A DNA stretch of 64,000 nucleotides from Haloarcula sp. CBA1129. Lineage in GTDB: Archaea > Halobacteriota > Halobacteria > Halobacteriales > Haloarculaceae. Position 1 is the first letter of the stretch, and each line of letters opens with the position of its first letter. The stretch lies in contig NZ_RKSM01000001.1 of NCBI RefSeq assembly GCF_008729015.1, positions 3,224,001 to 3,288,000 of the forward strand, given 5' to 3'. A model generated the notes under the pieces. The model had not been told where the DNA came from. It saw only the letters and a list, made by a program, of their open reading frames with translations, and ran no database searches. Positions 34,010-41,702 of the stretch are shown here, one piece after another. The position numbers were made by a program, and so were the translations under genes.

Positions 34010-34357
34010 TCATTCCTGCACTGCGTCGACCTGCATCAGCGGGTAGCCGTCCTCCATCGCCATGCTTGTCTCGACTGTGACTCCCTCATATTCGATGCGC
34101 ATCTCGACGTTGATCAGCCGCCCGGTGAGTTCTGTGTAGTCTGCGCCGCCCTCGTCGATAGCGTCTTCCAGCGCTTCTGTGCGAACGCTGACGGTGACCG
34201 CCTCACAGAACGGTTGGTTCTCGATGGCCTCCTCCATCGCCGCCGCGAGCGAACCGGCGCTGTCCGGGCTTATCGGTGTCCCAGCGAACTGGTGATACAG
34301 CGACCCGAACTTGACGCCCGCCTCGAAACATGCCTCCTGCGGAGCTGTGGGTTCCAT
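34010..34357 (-). CDS. mptD: Archaeal dihydroneopterin aldolase
   Basis: Enzyme of the archaeal pterin pathway, cleaving 7,8-dihydroneopterin to 6-hydroxymethyldihydropterin and glycolaldehyde. The 115 residues fit the MptD (DHNA, formerly DUF372) family. Recognisable segments are C-F-E-A-G-V-K-F-G-S-L-Y-H-Q-F-A-G-T-P-I-S-P near the N-terminus and A-I-E-N-Q-P-F-C-E-A-V-T-V in the middle, with the Tyr-His-Gln and Glu residues of the pattern kept. The ATG giving MEPTAPQEA is used; the upstream extension is not family-like. In haloarchaea the product feeds tetrahydrofolate synthesis. It diverges from the azf gene. Confidence 0.82.
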   Translation of the reverse strand: MEPTAPQEACFEAGVKFGSLYHQFAGTPISPDSAGSLAAAMEEAIENQPFCEAVTVSVRTEALEDAIDEGGADYTELTGRLINVEMRIEYEGVTVETSMAMEDGYPLMQVDAVQE

Positions 34358-34431
34358 ACAATCGGTCCGGCTGGGCGACAGAAAAGCGAACCGCAAGCTA
34401 CCTATTGCGTGCGACGTATCCTCTCATACGA

Positions 34432-35205
34432 ATGGACGACCCGGTTCTGCTCACCGGCGCTGGCGGCGCTGTCGGGGCGGCCATCCTCGAAGGCCTCGAG
34501 GACGCCTACGAGTGGAAACTCATGTTCCACAGCCCACCCGCCGAGGAGCCCGACCACGAGTACCTCGTCGGGGACGTATCGAGCGAGGGCGACGTGGCCG
34601 CGGCGATGGACGGCGTCGGTGCCGTCATCCACTTGGCGGGCGATCCCCGGCCGGAAGCCCCCTGGGACTCCGTCCTCGAAAACAACATCGACGGCACCCA
34701 GAAGATGTACGAGGCCGCCGTCGACGAGGGCGTCGAGAAGTTCGTCTTCGCGTCCTCGAACCACGCCGTTGGCTCCTTCGAAACGGACGAGCGCACGCCC
34801 GAGATGTATCGCCCGGACGACCAGTATCGCCTCGACGGGACGGAGTTCCCCCGCCCCGGCAACCTCTACGGCGTCTCGAAAGCCACCGGTGAGGTATTGG
34901 GCCGTTACTACCACGACCAGCACGGACTCTCCGTCTGCAACATCCGCATCGGCAATCTCACGCGTGGCCACCCGCCCATCGACTACGAGCGCGGGCAAGC
35001 GATGTGGCTCTCGTATCGAGACTGTGCCCACATCCACGACTGCGCGCTGCAGGCCGACTACGAGTACGAGATCGTCTACGGCATCTCCGACAACGACCGC
35101 AAGTACTACTCCATCGAGCGCGCCAAAGAGGTGCTTGGCTACGAGCCACGGGACAACTCCGCGCACTTCGACGGCGAGGAACGCGTCGCCGAACCGGAGC
35201 CGTAA
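34432..35205 (+). CDS. azf: NAD-dependent glucose-6-phosphate dehydrogenase (Azf type), extended SDR
   Basis: Cytosolic enzyme of 257 residues that should oxidise glucose 6-phosphate in the haloarchaeal oxidative pentose phosphate route. It is a short extended-SDR protein. The dinucleotide fold starts with L-L-T-G-A-G-G-A-V-G, A-V-I-H-L-A-G-D-P-R-P-E-A-P-W-D follows, and the active site has S-S-N-H-A-V-G and Y-G-V-S-K. The sequence closely resembles Haloferax volcanii Azf as I remember it, notably Y-G-I-S-D-N-D-R-K-Y-Y-S-I. Related uronate dehydrogenases are the alternative. The ATG start agrees with a 74-base spacer to the divergent mptD gene. Confidence 0.82.
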   Translation: MDDPVLLTGAGGAVGAAILEGLEDAYEWKLMFHSPPAEEPDHEYLVGDVSSEGDVAAAMDGVGAVIHLAGDPRPEAPWDSVLENNIDGTQKMYEAAVDEGVEKFVFASSNHAVGSFETDERTPEMYRPDDQYRLDGTEFPRPGNLYGVSKATGEVLGRYYHDQHGLSVCNIRIGNLTRGHPPIDYERGQAMWLSYRDCAHIHDCALQADYEYEIVYGISDNDRKYYSIERAKEVLGYEPRDNSAHFDGEERVAEPEP

Positions 35206-35231
35206 CAGCACTCTCCTCTCGACGTCGTCCG

Positions 35232-35849
35232 TCACTCGGACTCGCCGAACAACCCTCGAACGTCGTCGTCTTTCTGCTGTTCCAGTTCGACGTGGTCTCG
35301 GAGCCGCTGATAAACGACGGGCCGCTGGTCGCGCTCGCGCATGAACGAGAACAGCATCCCGACGAACTGGGAGCCGCCGTTGCCCGCCAGTTCACTCCGC
35401 GCGCGGTCAACAGCGTCGTCGATAACTCCCTCGTCGTACTGGCCGGCCTCCGCTAGCACCTCGGCGGCAATGGCGGTGGCGTCGAAGTCCAGTGCGTCGT
35501 AATCAATGGCTTCCTCGTCGTGGGTCAACGCTGGTGGGTCCACTGCTGCGTGGTGCGGGTCCGCCGCCGTCGCCGCGAGGAACGACCGGACCTCCTCCAG
35601 CGCCACGCCGTGATACGGGTCGGGCAGGCCGTCGAGATACTCCGCCGCGCTCTCGGCCAATCCCTGCGCGCCCGCCCAGTTCCCCTCGCTGGCGTGGTGG
35701 ACGACCGCCGTGAACTGGATGAGCCCGTGGAGGAACCGCTCGTCGTCGCCCTCATCGAGGTTCAGCCAGTACTCCTCCCACGCGTCGTGAGCGGCGTGGT
35801 AGCGACCGTCGTTGTACACTGCGATGCCGGCACGGAGATGGTCGCGCAC
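35232..35849 (-). CDS. DUF309-family protein
   Basis: Soluble, mostly helical protein of 205 residues. The DUF309 signature is clear near the N-terminus: Y-N-D-G-R-Y-H-A-A-H-D-A-W-E-E-Y-W, then F-L-H-G-L-I-Q-F-T-A-V-V-H-H and G-N-W-A-G-A-Q-G-L. The family may bind metal through its His/Glu residues but its activity is unknown. No in-frame ATG exists near the N-terminus. The GTG at 35849 giving a start directly before R-D-H-L-R-A-G is preferred over a TTG 16 codons upstream. The C-terminal 90 residues are an acidic helical extension beyond the core domain. It converges on azf with a 26-base gap. Confidence 0.75.
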   Translation of the reverse strand: MRDHLRAGIAVYNDGRYHAAHDAWEEYWLNLDEGDDERFLHGLIQFTAVVHHASEGNWAGAQGLAESAAEYLDGLPDPYHGVALEEVRSFLAATAADPHHAAVDPPALTHDEEAIDYDALDFDATAIAAEVLAEAGQYDEGVIDDAVDRARSELAGNGGSQFVGMLFSFMRERDQRPVVYQRLRDHVELEQQKDDDVRGLFGESE

Positions 35850-35949
35850 ACGGTAGGTTGCATTCGTAGTCAGAAAACCACATCGGCGTCTGTGCAACGG
35901 TTCGCCAGCGTGGCCGTATTACTGTCGCTCAGCGGTTTGCGTCGGTAGA

Positions 35950-36029
35950 AACGTCCGGACGGAGTTCCACGCGAGCACCGCGAGCGTGGAGCACGTCCGG
36001 TCGTGAACGGAGTGAACGTCCGGACGGAG
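35950..36029. repeat. Duplicated 3' end of tRNA-Arg
   Basis: The 15-mer aacgtccggacggag occurs at 35950-35964 and again at 36015-36029, where it forms the acceptor and T-stem 3' strand of tRNA-Arg. The 50 bases between are mostly palindromic (gcgagcaccgcgagcgtgg). Such a short copy of a tRNA 3' end just downstream of the gene is the usual footprint of tRNA-targeted integration, but no integrase or element remains. Confidence 0.5.
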
Positions 36030-36089
36030 ATTTGAACTCCGGTCCCTGGCTCCGCAAGCCAAGAGGATAGTCCACTACCCTATCCGGAC
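36017..36089 (-). tRNA. tRNA-Arg (GCG)
   Basis: The reverse strand folds with acceptor GTCCGGA/TCCGGAC, anticodon arm TTGGC-TTGCGGA-GCCAG giving anticodon GCG, T arm CGGAG-TTCAAAT-CTCCG, and discriminator G. No intron or encoded CCA is seen. Confidence 0.93.
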
Positions 36090-36224
36090 TCATATCGAGA
36101 GAGGGTGGTGCACCTAAAAAGGGTGACGATTCACGCACCGTCACGAGACGGATAGTCACACTTCACTACAACGCTGGTTTGAGCGACCGGGAGTGTATTT
36201 CAACTGTAATACATTATGGAGAAT

Positions 36225-36695
36225 ATGAAGCGGCGACAAATCCTCCGATACGGTGGTCTCAGTTGTTCAACAGCGCTCGCTGGCTGCTTTGGTGGTGATC
36301 CCGGTAGCGAGGAAACATCCACAGGGGGTCCGGGTGAAACTCCGAGTGTGAACGAAACAACATTCAGTATTATCAGGCGACAGTCCGGCTCACAGAGGAG
36401 TTCGGCAACGGTGACGTTCGACGGCAATCAGGTCGTCGTCGAAGGAACTATCTGGGGGGCTGACGGGTGCAAAACGGCCGACCTGACAGAGGCAGCGTAT
36501 GATTCTGGGTCCGATGAACTGCGCATTAGCGTTGGAACAAAGGAGCAGACAGACGCTGGTGATATGTGTACGCAAGCGATTATGGAAATCGACTACCGGG
36601 CTACGGTGACGTTTGCGAACGGACTCCCCGGCACGGTGTCTGTTTCTCACGACAGTGGCGACGGCCCGAGCCCTGTGACAACAGCGACACGCTAA
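36225..36695 (+). CDS. Small Tat-type lipoprotein of unknown function
   Basis: Exported protein of 156 residues. The N-terminus K-R-R-Q-I-L-R-Y-G-G is a twin-arginine signal ending in a lipobox L-A-G-C with Cys21. A Gly/Ser/Thr/Glu linker and a compact beta-looking domain with three further cysteines follow (for example near A-D-G-C-K-T-A and D-M-C-T-Q-A). The cysteines could form disulphides. Third codon positions are less GC-rich than in neighbouring genes, suggesting recent acquisition or relaxed expression. The start at 36225 is favoured by a gtgtattt box 25 to 32 bases upstream over the ATG at 36216. I do not recognise the family. Confidence 0.65.
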   Translation: MKRRQILRYGGLSCSTALAGCFGGDPGSEETSTGGPGETPSVNETTFSIIRRQSGSQRSSATVTFDGNQVVVEGTIWGADGCKTADLTEAAYDSGSDELRISVGTKEQTDAGDMCTQAIMEIDYRATVTFANGLPGTVSVSHDSGDGPSPVTTATR

Positions 36696-36761
36696 CCGCT
36701 CCCCGCGCCGTTCTCACCGTGATGGAACAGTTGTGTCTGCTGTCGGGCCAGCGGACAAGGG

Positions 36762-36883
36762 TTTATATGCCATCCCATAACCACCATCGAGTAATGAACG
36801 GGAGACCATCGAAATCGACCGACAGCGGCCGCTCGCTCGCCCAACGACAACGCTTAAGCGCGCCCCAGCCCAGCGTCCCATAG
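36762..36883 (+). other. Possible TATA box and 29-codon leaderless ORF ahead of rpa
   Basis: tttatat at 36762-36768 is centred 29 bases before an ATG at 36794. That ATG opens a 29-residue basic frame (M-N-G-R-P-S-K-S-T-D-S-G-R-S) stopping at 36883, four bases before the rpa ATG. The frame may be a leader peptide or accidental. A separate TATA-like gcttaag (36852-36858) is at the right distance for rpa itself. Confidence 0.3.
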
Positions 36884-36887
36884 ATAG

Positions 36888-38354
36888 ATGGGTGCGATAG
36901 AGGACATTTACGAGGATCTAGAGACGGACGTCCCCGAGGAGGAGTTCCGCGAGGCCGTCGAGGAGAAGGTCGAGCAGATGGGCGGGCTCGCCGACGAGGA
37001 GACGGCCGCGATGCTGTTGGCCCACGAACTCAACGAGAACGAGGTCAACGCCATCGCCGATATCGAACCCGGGATGGACGAGGTGAAGTTCCTCGCCAAG
37101 GTGATGGCCGTCGGCGACCTGAAGACCTTCGAGCGCGACGACGAGGACGAAGACGGCCGGGTCATCAACGTCGAGGCCGCCGACGAGAGCGGCAGCGTCA
37201 GGCTCGCCTTCTGGGACGGGCAGGCCGTCGACATCGACGAGGGACAACTGGAGGTCGGCGACGTGCTCCGGGTCAAAGGTCGACCGAAGGACGGCTACAA
37301 CGGGCTGGAGGTGTCCGTCGACAAGGCGGAGCCGGACGAGGACGCCACAATCGACGTGGAGCCGGGCGCTGGCTCGTCCATCGACGCGCTGACGATGGGC
37401 CAGTCTGACGTGACGCTTCGCGGGCTCGTCCTCGACACCGACACGATCCGGACCTTCGACCGCGACGACGGCAGCGAGGGCCGCGTCTCGAACCTCACCT
37501 TGGGCGATGAGACGGGGCGCATCCGGGTGACGCTGTGGGACGACCGGGCCGACCGCGCCGAAGAACTCGACGCGGGCGCGGCCGTGGAAATAATCGACGG
37601 CTACGTTCGGGAGCGGGACGGCTCGCTGGAACTCCACGTCGGCGATCAAGGGGCCGTTGACGAAGTGGAAGACGACGTCGCATTCGAGCCCGACGCCGAC
37701 CAAATCTCGGAGGTCGAACTCGAAGAGACGGTCGACATTGCCGGCGTTGTCCGCTCAGCCGACCCCAAGCGGACGTTCGACCGGGACGACGGTAGCGAGG
37801 GACAGGTTCGCAACGTCCGAATACAGGACGCGACCGGCGACATCCGCGTTGCGCTGTGGGGCGACAAGGCGGACAAGGACATCGCACCGGGCGACGAGGT
37901 GCTCGCGGCCGACGTCGAAATTCAGGACGGCTGGCAGGACGACAAGGAGGCCTCGGCAAGCTGGAACTCCACGATTGTCGTGCTCGATGACGGCGCGGAT
38001 CTGGCGACTGGTGGCGCAGGCGGGGGAGCCAGCGCCGAGGCGACCGACGCTGAACACGCCGGCCTGTCTTCCTTCGGCGACGGTGGGGACGACACGGAGG
38101 CGGACACCGGCGGTGACGGGGCGGCCGCCGTCAGTGCCGGCACCGGCGATACCTCTCCGGACGGTGGCGCACAGAGCGCCGGCCAGCAAGTGGAGTTCAC
38201 CGGGACGGTCGTCCAGACCGGCGAACCCGTCGTGCTTGACGATGGCGAGCAGACGATGAGCGTCGAGACCGGCGAGCGCGTGCAGTTAGGGCAGGAGATA
38301 ACGGTCCGTGGCGAACTCCGCGACGACCGGCTCCACGCTGAGGACGTGTTCTGA
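36888..38354 (+). CDS. Replication protein A, multi-OB single-stranded DNA-binding protein
   Basis: Coats single-stranded DNA in replication, repair and recombination. The 488 residues begin with a helical region (about 1 to 65). Three tandem OB folds follow (about 68-150, 172-250 and 278-362), each carrying a F-x-R-D-D and V-x-N/V-x-A-D/E-x-x-G repeat (T-F-E-R-D-D, T-F-D-R-D-D, T-F-D-R-D-D). A Gly/Ala/Asp-rich linker (about 375-430) leads to a smaller C-terminal OB-like domain. No zinc finger is present, which distinguishes it from the zinc-containing archaeal RPAs. By resemblance it corresponds to Haloferax RPA2. It precedes the histone gene, separated by 55 bases. Confidence 0.9.
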   Translation: MGAIEDIYEDLETDVPEEEFREAVEEKVEQMGGLADEETAAMLLAHELNENEVNAIADIEPGMDEVKFLAKVMAVGDLKTFERDDEDEDGRVINVEAADESGSVRLAFWDGQAVDIDEGQLEVGDVLRVKGRPKDGYNGLEVSVDKAEPDEDATIDVEPGAGSSIDALTMGQSDVTLRGLVLDTDTIRTFDRDDGSEGRVSNLTLGDETGRIRVTLWDDRADRAEELDAGAAVEIIDGYVRERDGSLELHVGDQGAVDEVEDDVAFEPDADQISEVELEETVDIAGVVRSADPKRTFDRDDGSEGQVRNVRIQDATGDIRVALWGDKADKDIAPGDEVLAADVEIQDGWQDDKEASASWNSTIVVLDDGADLATGGAGGGASAEATDAEHAGLSSFGDGGDDTEADTGGDGAAAVSAGTGDTSPDGGAQSAGQQVEFTGTVVQTGEPVVLDDGEQTMSVETGERVQLGQEITVRGELRDDRLHAEDVF

Positions 38355-38379
38355 GTCGGCGAGCGACGCTACGGAAACT

Positions 38380-38385
38380 CTTAAG
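38380..38385 (+). promoter_or_regulatory. TATA-like box of the histone gene
   Basis: cttaag lies 25 to 30 bases before the histone ATG, the spacing for a leaderless transcript. It gives the histone-deacetylase pair its own promoter apart from rpa. Confidence 0.45.
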
Positions 38386-38409
38386 ACCGCAACACTCCCG
38401 GGTTTGGGT

Positions 38410-38847
38410 ATGAGTGTCGAGCTACCGTTCGCACCGGTGGATGCGGTCATTCGGCGGAACGCGGACGGACTCCGGGTGAGTGCCGACGCTGCGGAGGAAC
38501 TGGCTCGTCGAATACAGGACCACGGCGCCTCGCTTGCCGTCACGGCAGCCACGGAGGCGACCACGGATGGCCGAAAAACGCTGATGCCGGCCGATTTCGG
38601 CATCGGGCAGGTCCCGGAGAAGGACGGCCTTGAACTCCCCGTCGCACCGGTCGACCGTATCGCACGGCTCGACATCGACGACGACTACCGCGTCGCAATG
38701 GACGCTCGCGTCGCCCTCGCGTCTATCCTCGAAACGTACGCCGACGACACGGCCGCTGCGGCCGCCACGTTGGCTCGTCACGCTGACCGCCGGACCATCA
38801 AGGCAGCTGACGTCGAAACGTACTTCGAACTCGAACAGTACTACTGA
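38410..38847 (+). CDS. Archaeal doublet histone (two fused histone folds)
   Basis: DNA-binding protein of 145 residues made of two consecutive histone folds, roughly 1-68 and 75-145, so that one chain makes the equivalent of a dimer. Both halves start with L-P-x-A-P-V-D and end with an A-D-V/F stretch (L-M-P-A-D-F and I-K-A-A-D-V). This doublet form is characteristic of haloarchaeal histones. It is acidic overall, and its role in haloarchaea is reported to be closer to a regulator than a bulk packager. It is immediately followed, with no base between, by the deacetylase gene. Confidence 0.92.
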   Translation: MSVELPFAPVDAVIRRNADGLRVSADAAEELARRIQDHGASLAVTAATEATTDGRKTLMPADFGIGQVPEKDGLELPVAPVDRIARLDIDDDYRVAMDARVALASILETYADDTAAAAATLARHADRRTIKAADVETYFELEQYY

Positions 38848-39855
38848 ATGAACTTCGGCTACCGCGAGGTCTGTCTGGACCACGACACCGGGCCGCGACA
38901 TCCGGAGAGTCCTGACAGACTTCGAGCGATACGGCGCGCGCTCAAGGAGAACCACGGTGTAGAGTACGTCGCTGCCGACGACGCCGACATTGACCTCGTG
39001 CGTGAGGTCCATGACGCCGACTACATCGAGGAGTTCCGCGAGTTCTGTGACGACGGCGGCGGGAACTGGGACGCCGACACCGTCGCGGTCGAAGAGACAT
39101 GGAACGCCGCGCTCGCGTCAGCCGGTCTCGCCGTCTGGGCAGCGGAAGCCGCGCTTGACGGCAACACTGGCCGCGACACACCGTTCTCCCTTGGCCGACC
39201 GCCCGGCCATCACGCCGTCGGCGACGACGCGATGGGCTTTTGCTTCATCAACAACGTGGCTGTGGCCGCACAGGCGGCCCTCGAAGCCGACGCCGAGCGC
39301 GTCGCTGTCTTCGACTGGGACGTCCACCACGGGAACGGCACACAGGACATCTTCTATGACCGTTCGGACGTGTTCTACGCCTCGATACACGAGGACGGGC
39401 TCTACCCCGGTACCGGCGATGTCGCGGAGACCGGCACGGGCGACGCCGACGGCACGAACCTCAACGTCAAGTACAAACCCGGTGCTGACACCGCCGACTA
39501 TCTCGCTGCAATCGACGAATGCATCGCACCGGCAATTGAAGACTACGACCCTGATCTGTTGCTCATCAGCGCCGGCTTCGACGCGCACGAACACGACCCG
39601 ATTTCACGGATGCGCGTCTCTACCGAAGGATACGGTGCGATGACGGACCGCATGCGCTCGCTCACAGACACCTGTGACGCCGCGCTGGGGATTGTTCTTG
39701 AAGGCGGTTACGGACTTGATACGCTCTCAGACTCCGTCACAACCGTTCACGAAGTGTTTGACGGCTACCAACCGATGGAACCGGACGATGACGTCAGCGA
39801 CGACGCCCGCGATGTTCTCGATGACCTCGCCGATCAGGGCTTCGGGTCGAAGTAG
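38848..39855 (+). CDS. Histone-deacetylase-family amidohydrolase (class II/AcuC-like)
   Basis: Zinc-dependent deacetylase of 335 residues. Motifs include R-P-P-G-H-H-A (the paired catalytic histidines), G-F-C-F-I-N-N-V-A, V-F-D-W-D-V-H-H-G-N-G-T (zinc ligands Asp and His), A-G-F-D-A-H (third ligand Asp), and L-E-G-G-Y (transition-state Tyr). All catalytic residues are therefore intact. Substrates may be acetylated proteins, possibly the histone encoded immediately upstream (TGA followed directly by ATG), or small acetylated amines. Its last 22 bases overlap the end of the convergent CCA-adding enzyme gene. Confidence 0.92.
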   Translation: MNFGYREVCLDHDTGPRHPESPDRLRAIRRALKENHGVEYVAADDADIDLVREVHDADYIEEFREFCDDGGGNWDADTVAVEETWNAALASAGLAVWAAEAALDGNTGRDTPFSLGRPPGHHAVGDDAMGFCFINNVAVAAQAALEADAERVAVFDWDVHHGNGTQDIFYDRSDVFYASIHEDGLYPGTGDVAETGTGDADGTNLNVKYKPGADTADYLAAIDECIAPAIEDYDPDLLLISAGFDAHEHDPISRMRVSTEGYGAMTDRMRSLTDTCDAALGIVLEGGYGLDTLSDSVTTVHEVFDGYQPMEPDDDVSDDARDVLDDLADQGFGSK

Positions 39856-41264
39856 CCCGCTAGATCGACGCCAAAACCGTCAGCAAGGGCTGCGATCTCT
39901 GTGCTGACCAGTACCTCGTACCCGTCTTCCAGTGCCGACTCGATTCGCGGCCCCAGTCCCACGTCGAAAACGGCATCGCTTGACAGGAATTCAGGCGCTG
40001 TGGTAACCGACCGTGGTCGTTCGACGACGTAGCGGTCACCGTCGATAAAGGGACCAGCCACCTCGGCGTCGTTGTCGTACTTCTGGAAAAACCCCCCCGC
40101 GTGCTCGCGGACGTGGATTGGCGGCCCCTCGTGACGCTCGACGGCCGGCCGCTCGGCGACGGCGAATTCGAGCAGCAAAACGGCGTCCCGCTGTGCTGGT
40201 GGGTCGGCGTCGTCGCCAGATATCGCACCGCCGACGGCTCGGCTCTCGGTGTCTGTAGTACTGTCCTCGACGAACGTGGCCGACCGCAGGACCTCGAACC
40301 CTCGTCGGTCGAGTTCGCTGCAGAGCCCGGCGAGGGACTTCCGGAGCTGCGGCCAGAGCTGGTCGTCGACGATATCCGGGGCGGCGAAACGGAGCGCCAC
40401 TGGCGTCGTTTCCCGCCGTGACACCGCGGCTTCGACGTCTGCCGCTGCGAACGGGTCAGGGTCGTCCTCGGTGAACAGCGACGCTCGCGGCTCGGCGAGC
40501 AGATCCCGGGCGTAGTGCTGGAGTGTGGCGACGTTCGCGGCGGACAGCACCGCTGCGACGTTGCGCTCCGGGTCCGTCGGGTCGATGACGACCAGCGGGT
40601 CGTCGAACGTCTCGCGCCCGTGATTCTCGGGGTCCAACCGAACCGGCGGGTGCCAGTCCGCGACTGCTTCGATGAACGCCCGGAAGCCGCCGTACTCAAG
40701 CACCAGTAGTTCCGTCAGATAGCCCGAGAACCCGCGCGTTCGGAGGTCGCTCCCGTAGACGCCGATACCTTTCAGGAACTGCTTTGCCACCCGTACCTCG
40801 CCCGCGCTCTCGTCGTCCAATCGCTCTTGTAGATATCTGGTGTGAAACGGCGTCCGGTCCACTGCGGACTGGATTTCCGTGGCGTCCGCGACCGCGTAGC
40901 ACGGCACCAGATCCACGGCGTAGCCCTCGCGCTCACCGACGACGTAGGGGTGTTCGGCGTACTCCTCCTGCCCCTCGGGCAAAACCTCGTGACCGACCGT
41001 CAGGCCGTACTCCTCCAATTCGTCGCGGTCGAGCGACGGCGGAAAACAGACGAACACGTCCACGTCCCGGTCGCCAGCGGTCCACGTGCCCCGCGCCGTC
41101 GACCCGACCTGTACGACCTCAGCGTCGACCGGCAGGCCGGCAATGGCCGCTTCGGCGTCGGCCATCACCGCATCGGCGACTCGCTGTAACTCCGCTCGTT
41201 CGTCGTCGGTCGGCGAGACCCGTGCCCGCACTTCCCCGACGACGGCGTCGAACTCATCACTCAT
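39834..41264 (-). CDS. cca: CCA-adding tRNA nucleotidyltransferase (archaeal class I)
   Basis: Adds the 3' CCA to tRNAs, required here because none of the five tRNA genes in the window encodes it. The 476 residues contain the nucleotidyltransferase head with G-S-T-A-R-G-T and the metal-binding pair D-R-D-V-D-V-F-V near residues 60 to 70. The archaeal-specific central and C-terminal domains follow (for example P-F-H-T-R-Y-L, K-Q-F-L-K-G-I-G-V-Y-G-S-D-L and T-R-G-F-S-G-Y-L-T-E-L-L). The start at 41264 gives MSDEFDAVV; a longer form is not family-like. The gene converges on the deacetylase gene, with which it shares 22 bases. Confidence 0.92.
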   Translation of the reverse strand: MSDEFDAVVGEVRARVSPTDDERAELQRVADAVMADAEAAIAGLPVDAEVVQVGSTARGTWTAGDRDVDVFVCFPPSLDRDELEEYGLTVGHEVLPEGQEEYAEHPYVVGEREGYAVDLVPCYAVADATEIQSAVDRTPFHTRYLQERLDDESAGEVRVAKQFLKGIGVYGSDLRTRGFSGYLTELLVLEYGGFRAFIEAVADWHPPVRLDPENHGRETFDDPLVVIDPTDPERNVAAVLSAANVATLQHYARDLLAEPRASLFTEDDPDPFAAADVEAAVSRRETTPVALRFAAPDIVDDQLWPQLRKSLAGLCSELDRRGFEVLRSATFVEDSTTDTESRAVGGAISGDDADPPAQRDAVLLLEFAVAERPAVERHEGPPIHVREHAGGFFQKYDNDAEVAGPFIDGDRYVVERPRSVTTAPEFLSSDAVFDVGLGPRIESALEDGYEVLVSTEIAALADGFGVDLAGYFDPKP

Positions 41265-41359
41265 ACCGCCGATTACGCACAAGTGCGTGAAAGCGTGTCG
41301 ATGCCGACTGGAAACGAAAGCCCTAATTACCAACTCTGGCAATCAGTAAATGCGTTCGC

Positions 41360-41432
41360 GCCGCCGTAGCTCAGTTGGTAGAGCACCTGGTTGTTACCCA
41401 GGTTGTCCCAGGTTCGAGCCCTGGCGGTGGCG
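41360..41432 (+). tRNA. tRNA-Asn (GUU)
   Basis: Cloverleaf with acceptor GCCGCCG/CGGTGGC, D arm GCTC...GAGC, anticodon arm CCTGG-TTGTTAC-CCAGG (anticodon GTT), T arm CCAGG-TTCGAGC-CCTGG, and discriminator G. No intron or CCA is seen. Confidence 0.95.
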
Positions 41433-41538
41433 TCGTTCTCTCGGCCGATTTCACTGCCAGTCTGTCGCTTTCAGCTATCGAAACCCGATGACTCCAACCC
41501 GACAGGCTAAAGATGCGGACTCATCAACATCGTTCTGA

Positions 41539-41613
41539 GGGCCCTTAGCTTAGTCTGGTTAAAGCGATCGGCTCATAACCGATTGAGCGCTGGTTCAAAT
41601 CCGGCAGGGCCCA
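41539..41613 (+). tRNA. tRNA with CAU anticodon, probably Ile2 (elongator Met possible)
   Basis: Cloverleaf with acceptor GGGCCCT/AGGGCCC, anticodon arm ATCGG-CTCATAA-CCGAT (anticodon CAT), T arm GCTGG-TTCAAAT-CCGGC, and discriminator A. It lacks the initiator hallmarks. Haloarchaeal elongator tRNA-Met genes, as known from Haloferax, carry an intron, and this one does not. The G-rich acceptor resembles isoleucine tRNAs. I therefore favour tRNA-Ile2, whose C34 is modified to agmatidine by TiaS. Confidence 0.85.
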
Positions 41614-41702
41614 TTTCTGCCACGTAATGCCTCTAGGAGAGCGGGCTACCGAACCGGCTAGTCCCATCGATTCGTCGACCCTTCTCACTCACACTTCGCT
41701 GC

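Noticed and set aside
36888-39855. Replication origin near RPA and histone genes
   Set aside because: No Orc1/Cdc6 gene, no origin-recognition-box-like repeats and no long A/T-rich unwinding region were seen.
41539-41613. Initiator tRNA-Met
   Set aside because: The anticodon is CAU but the acceptor and T arm do not match the haloarchaeal initiator form; Ile2 or elongator Met is more likely.
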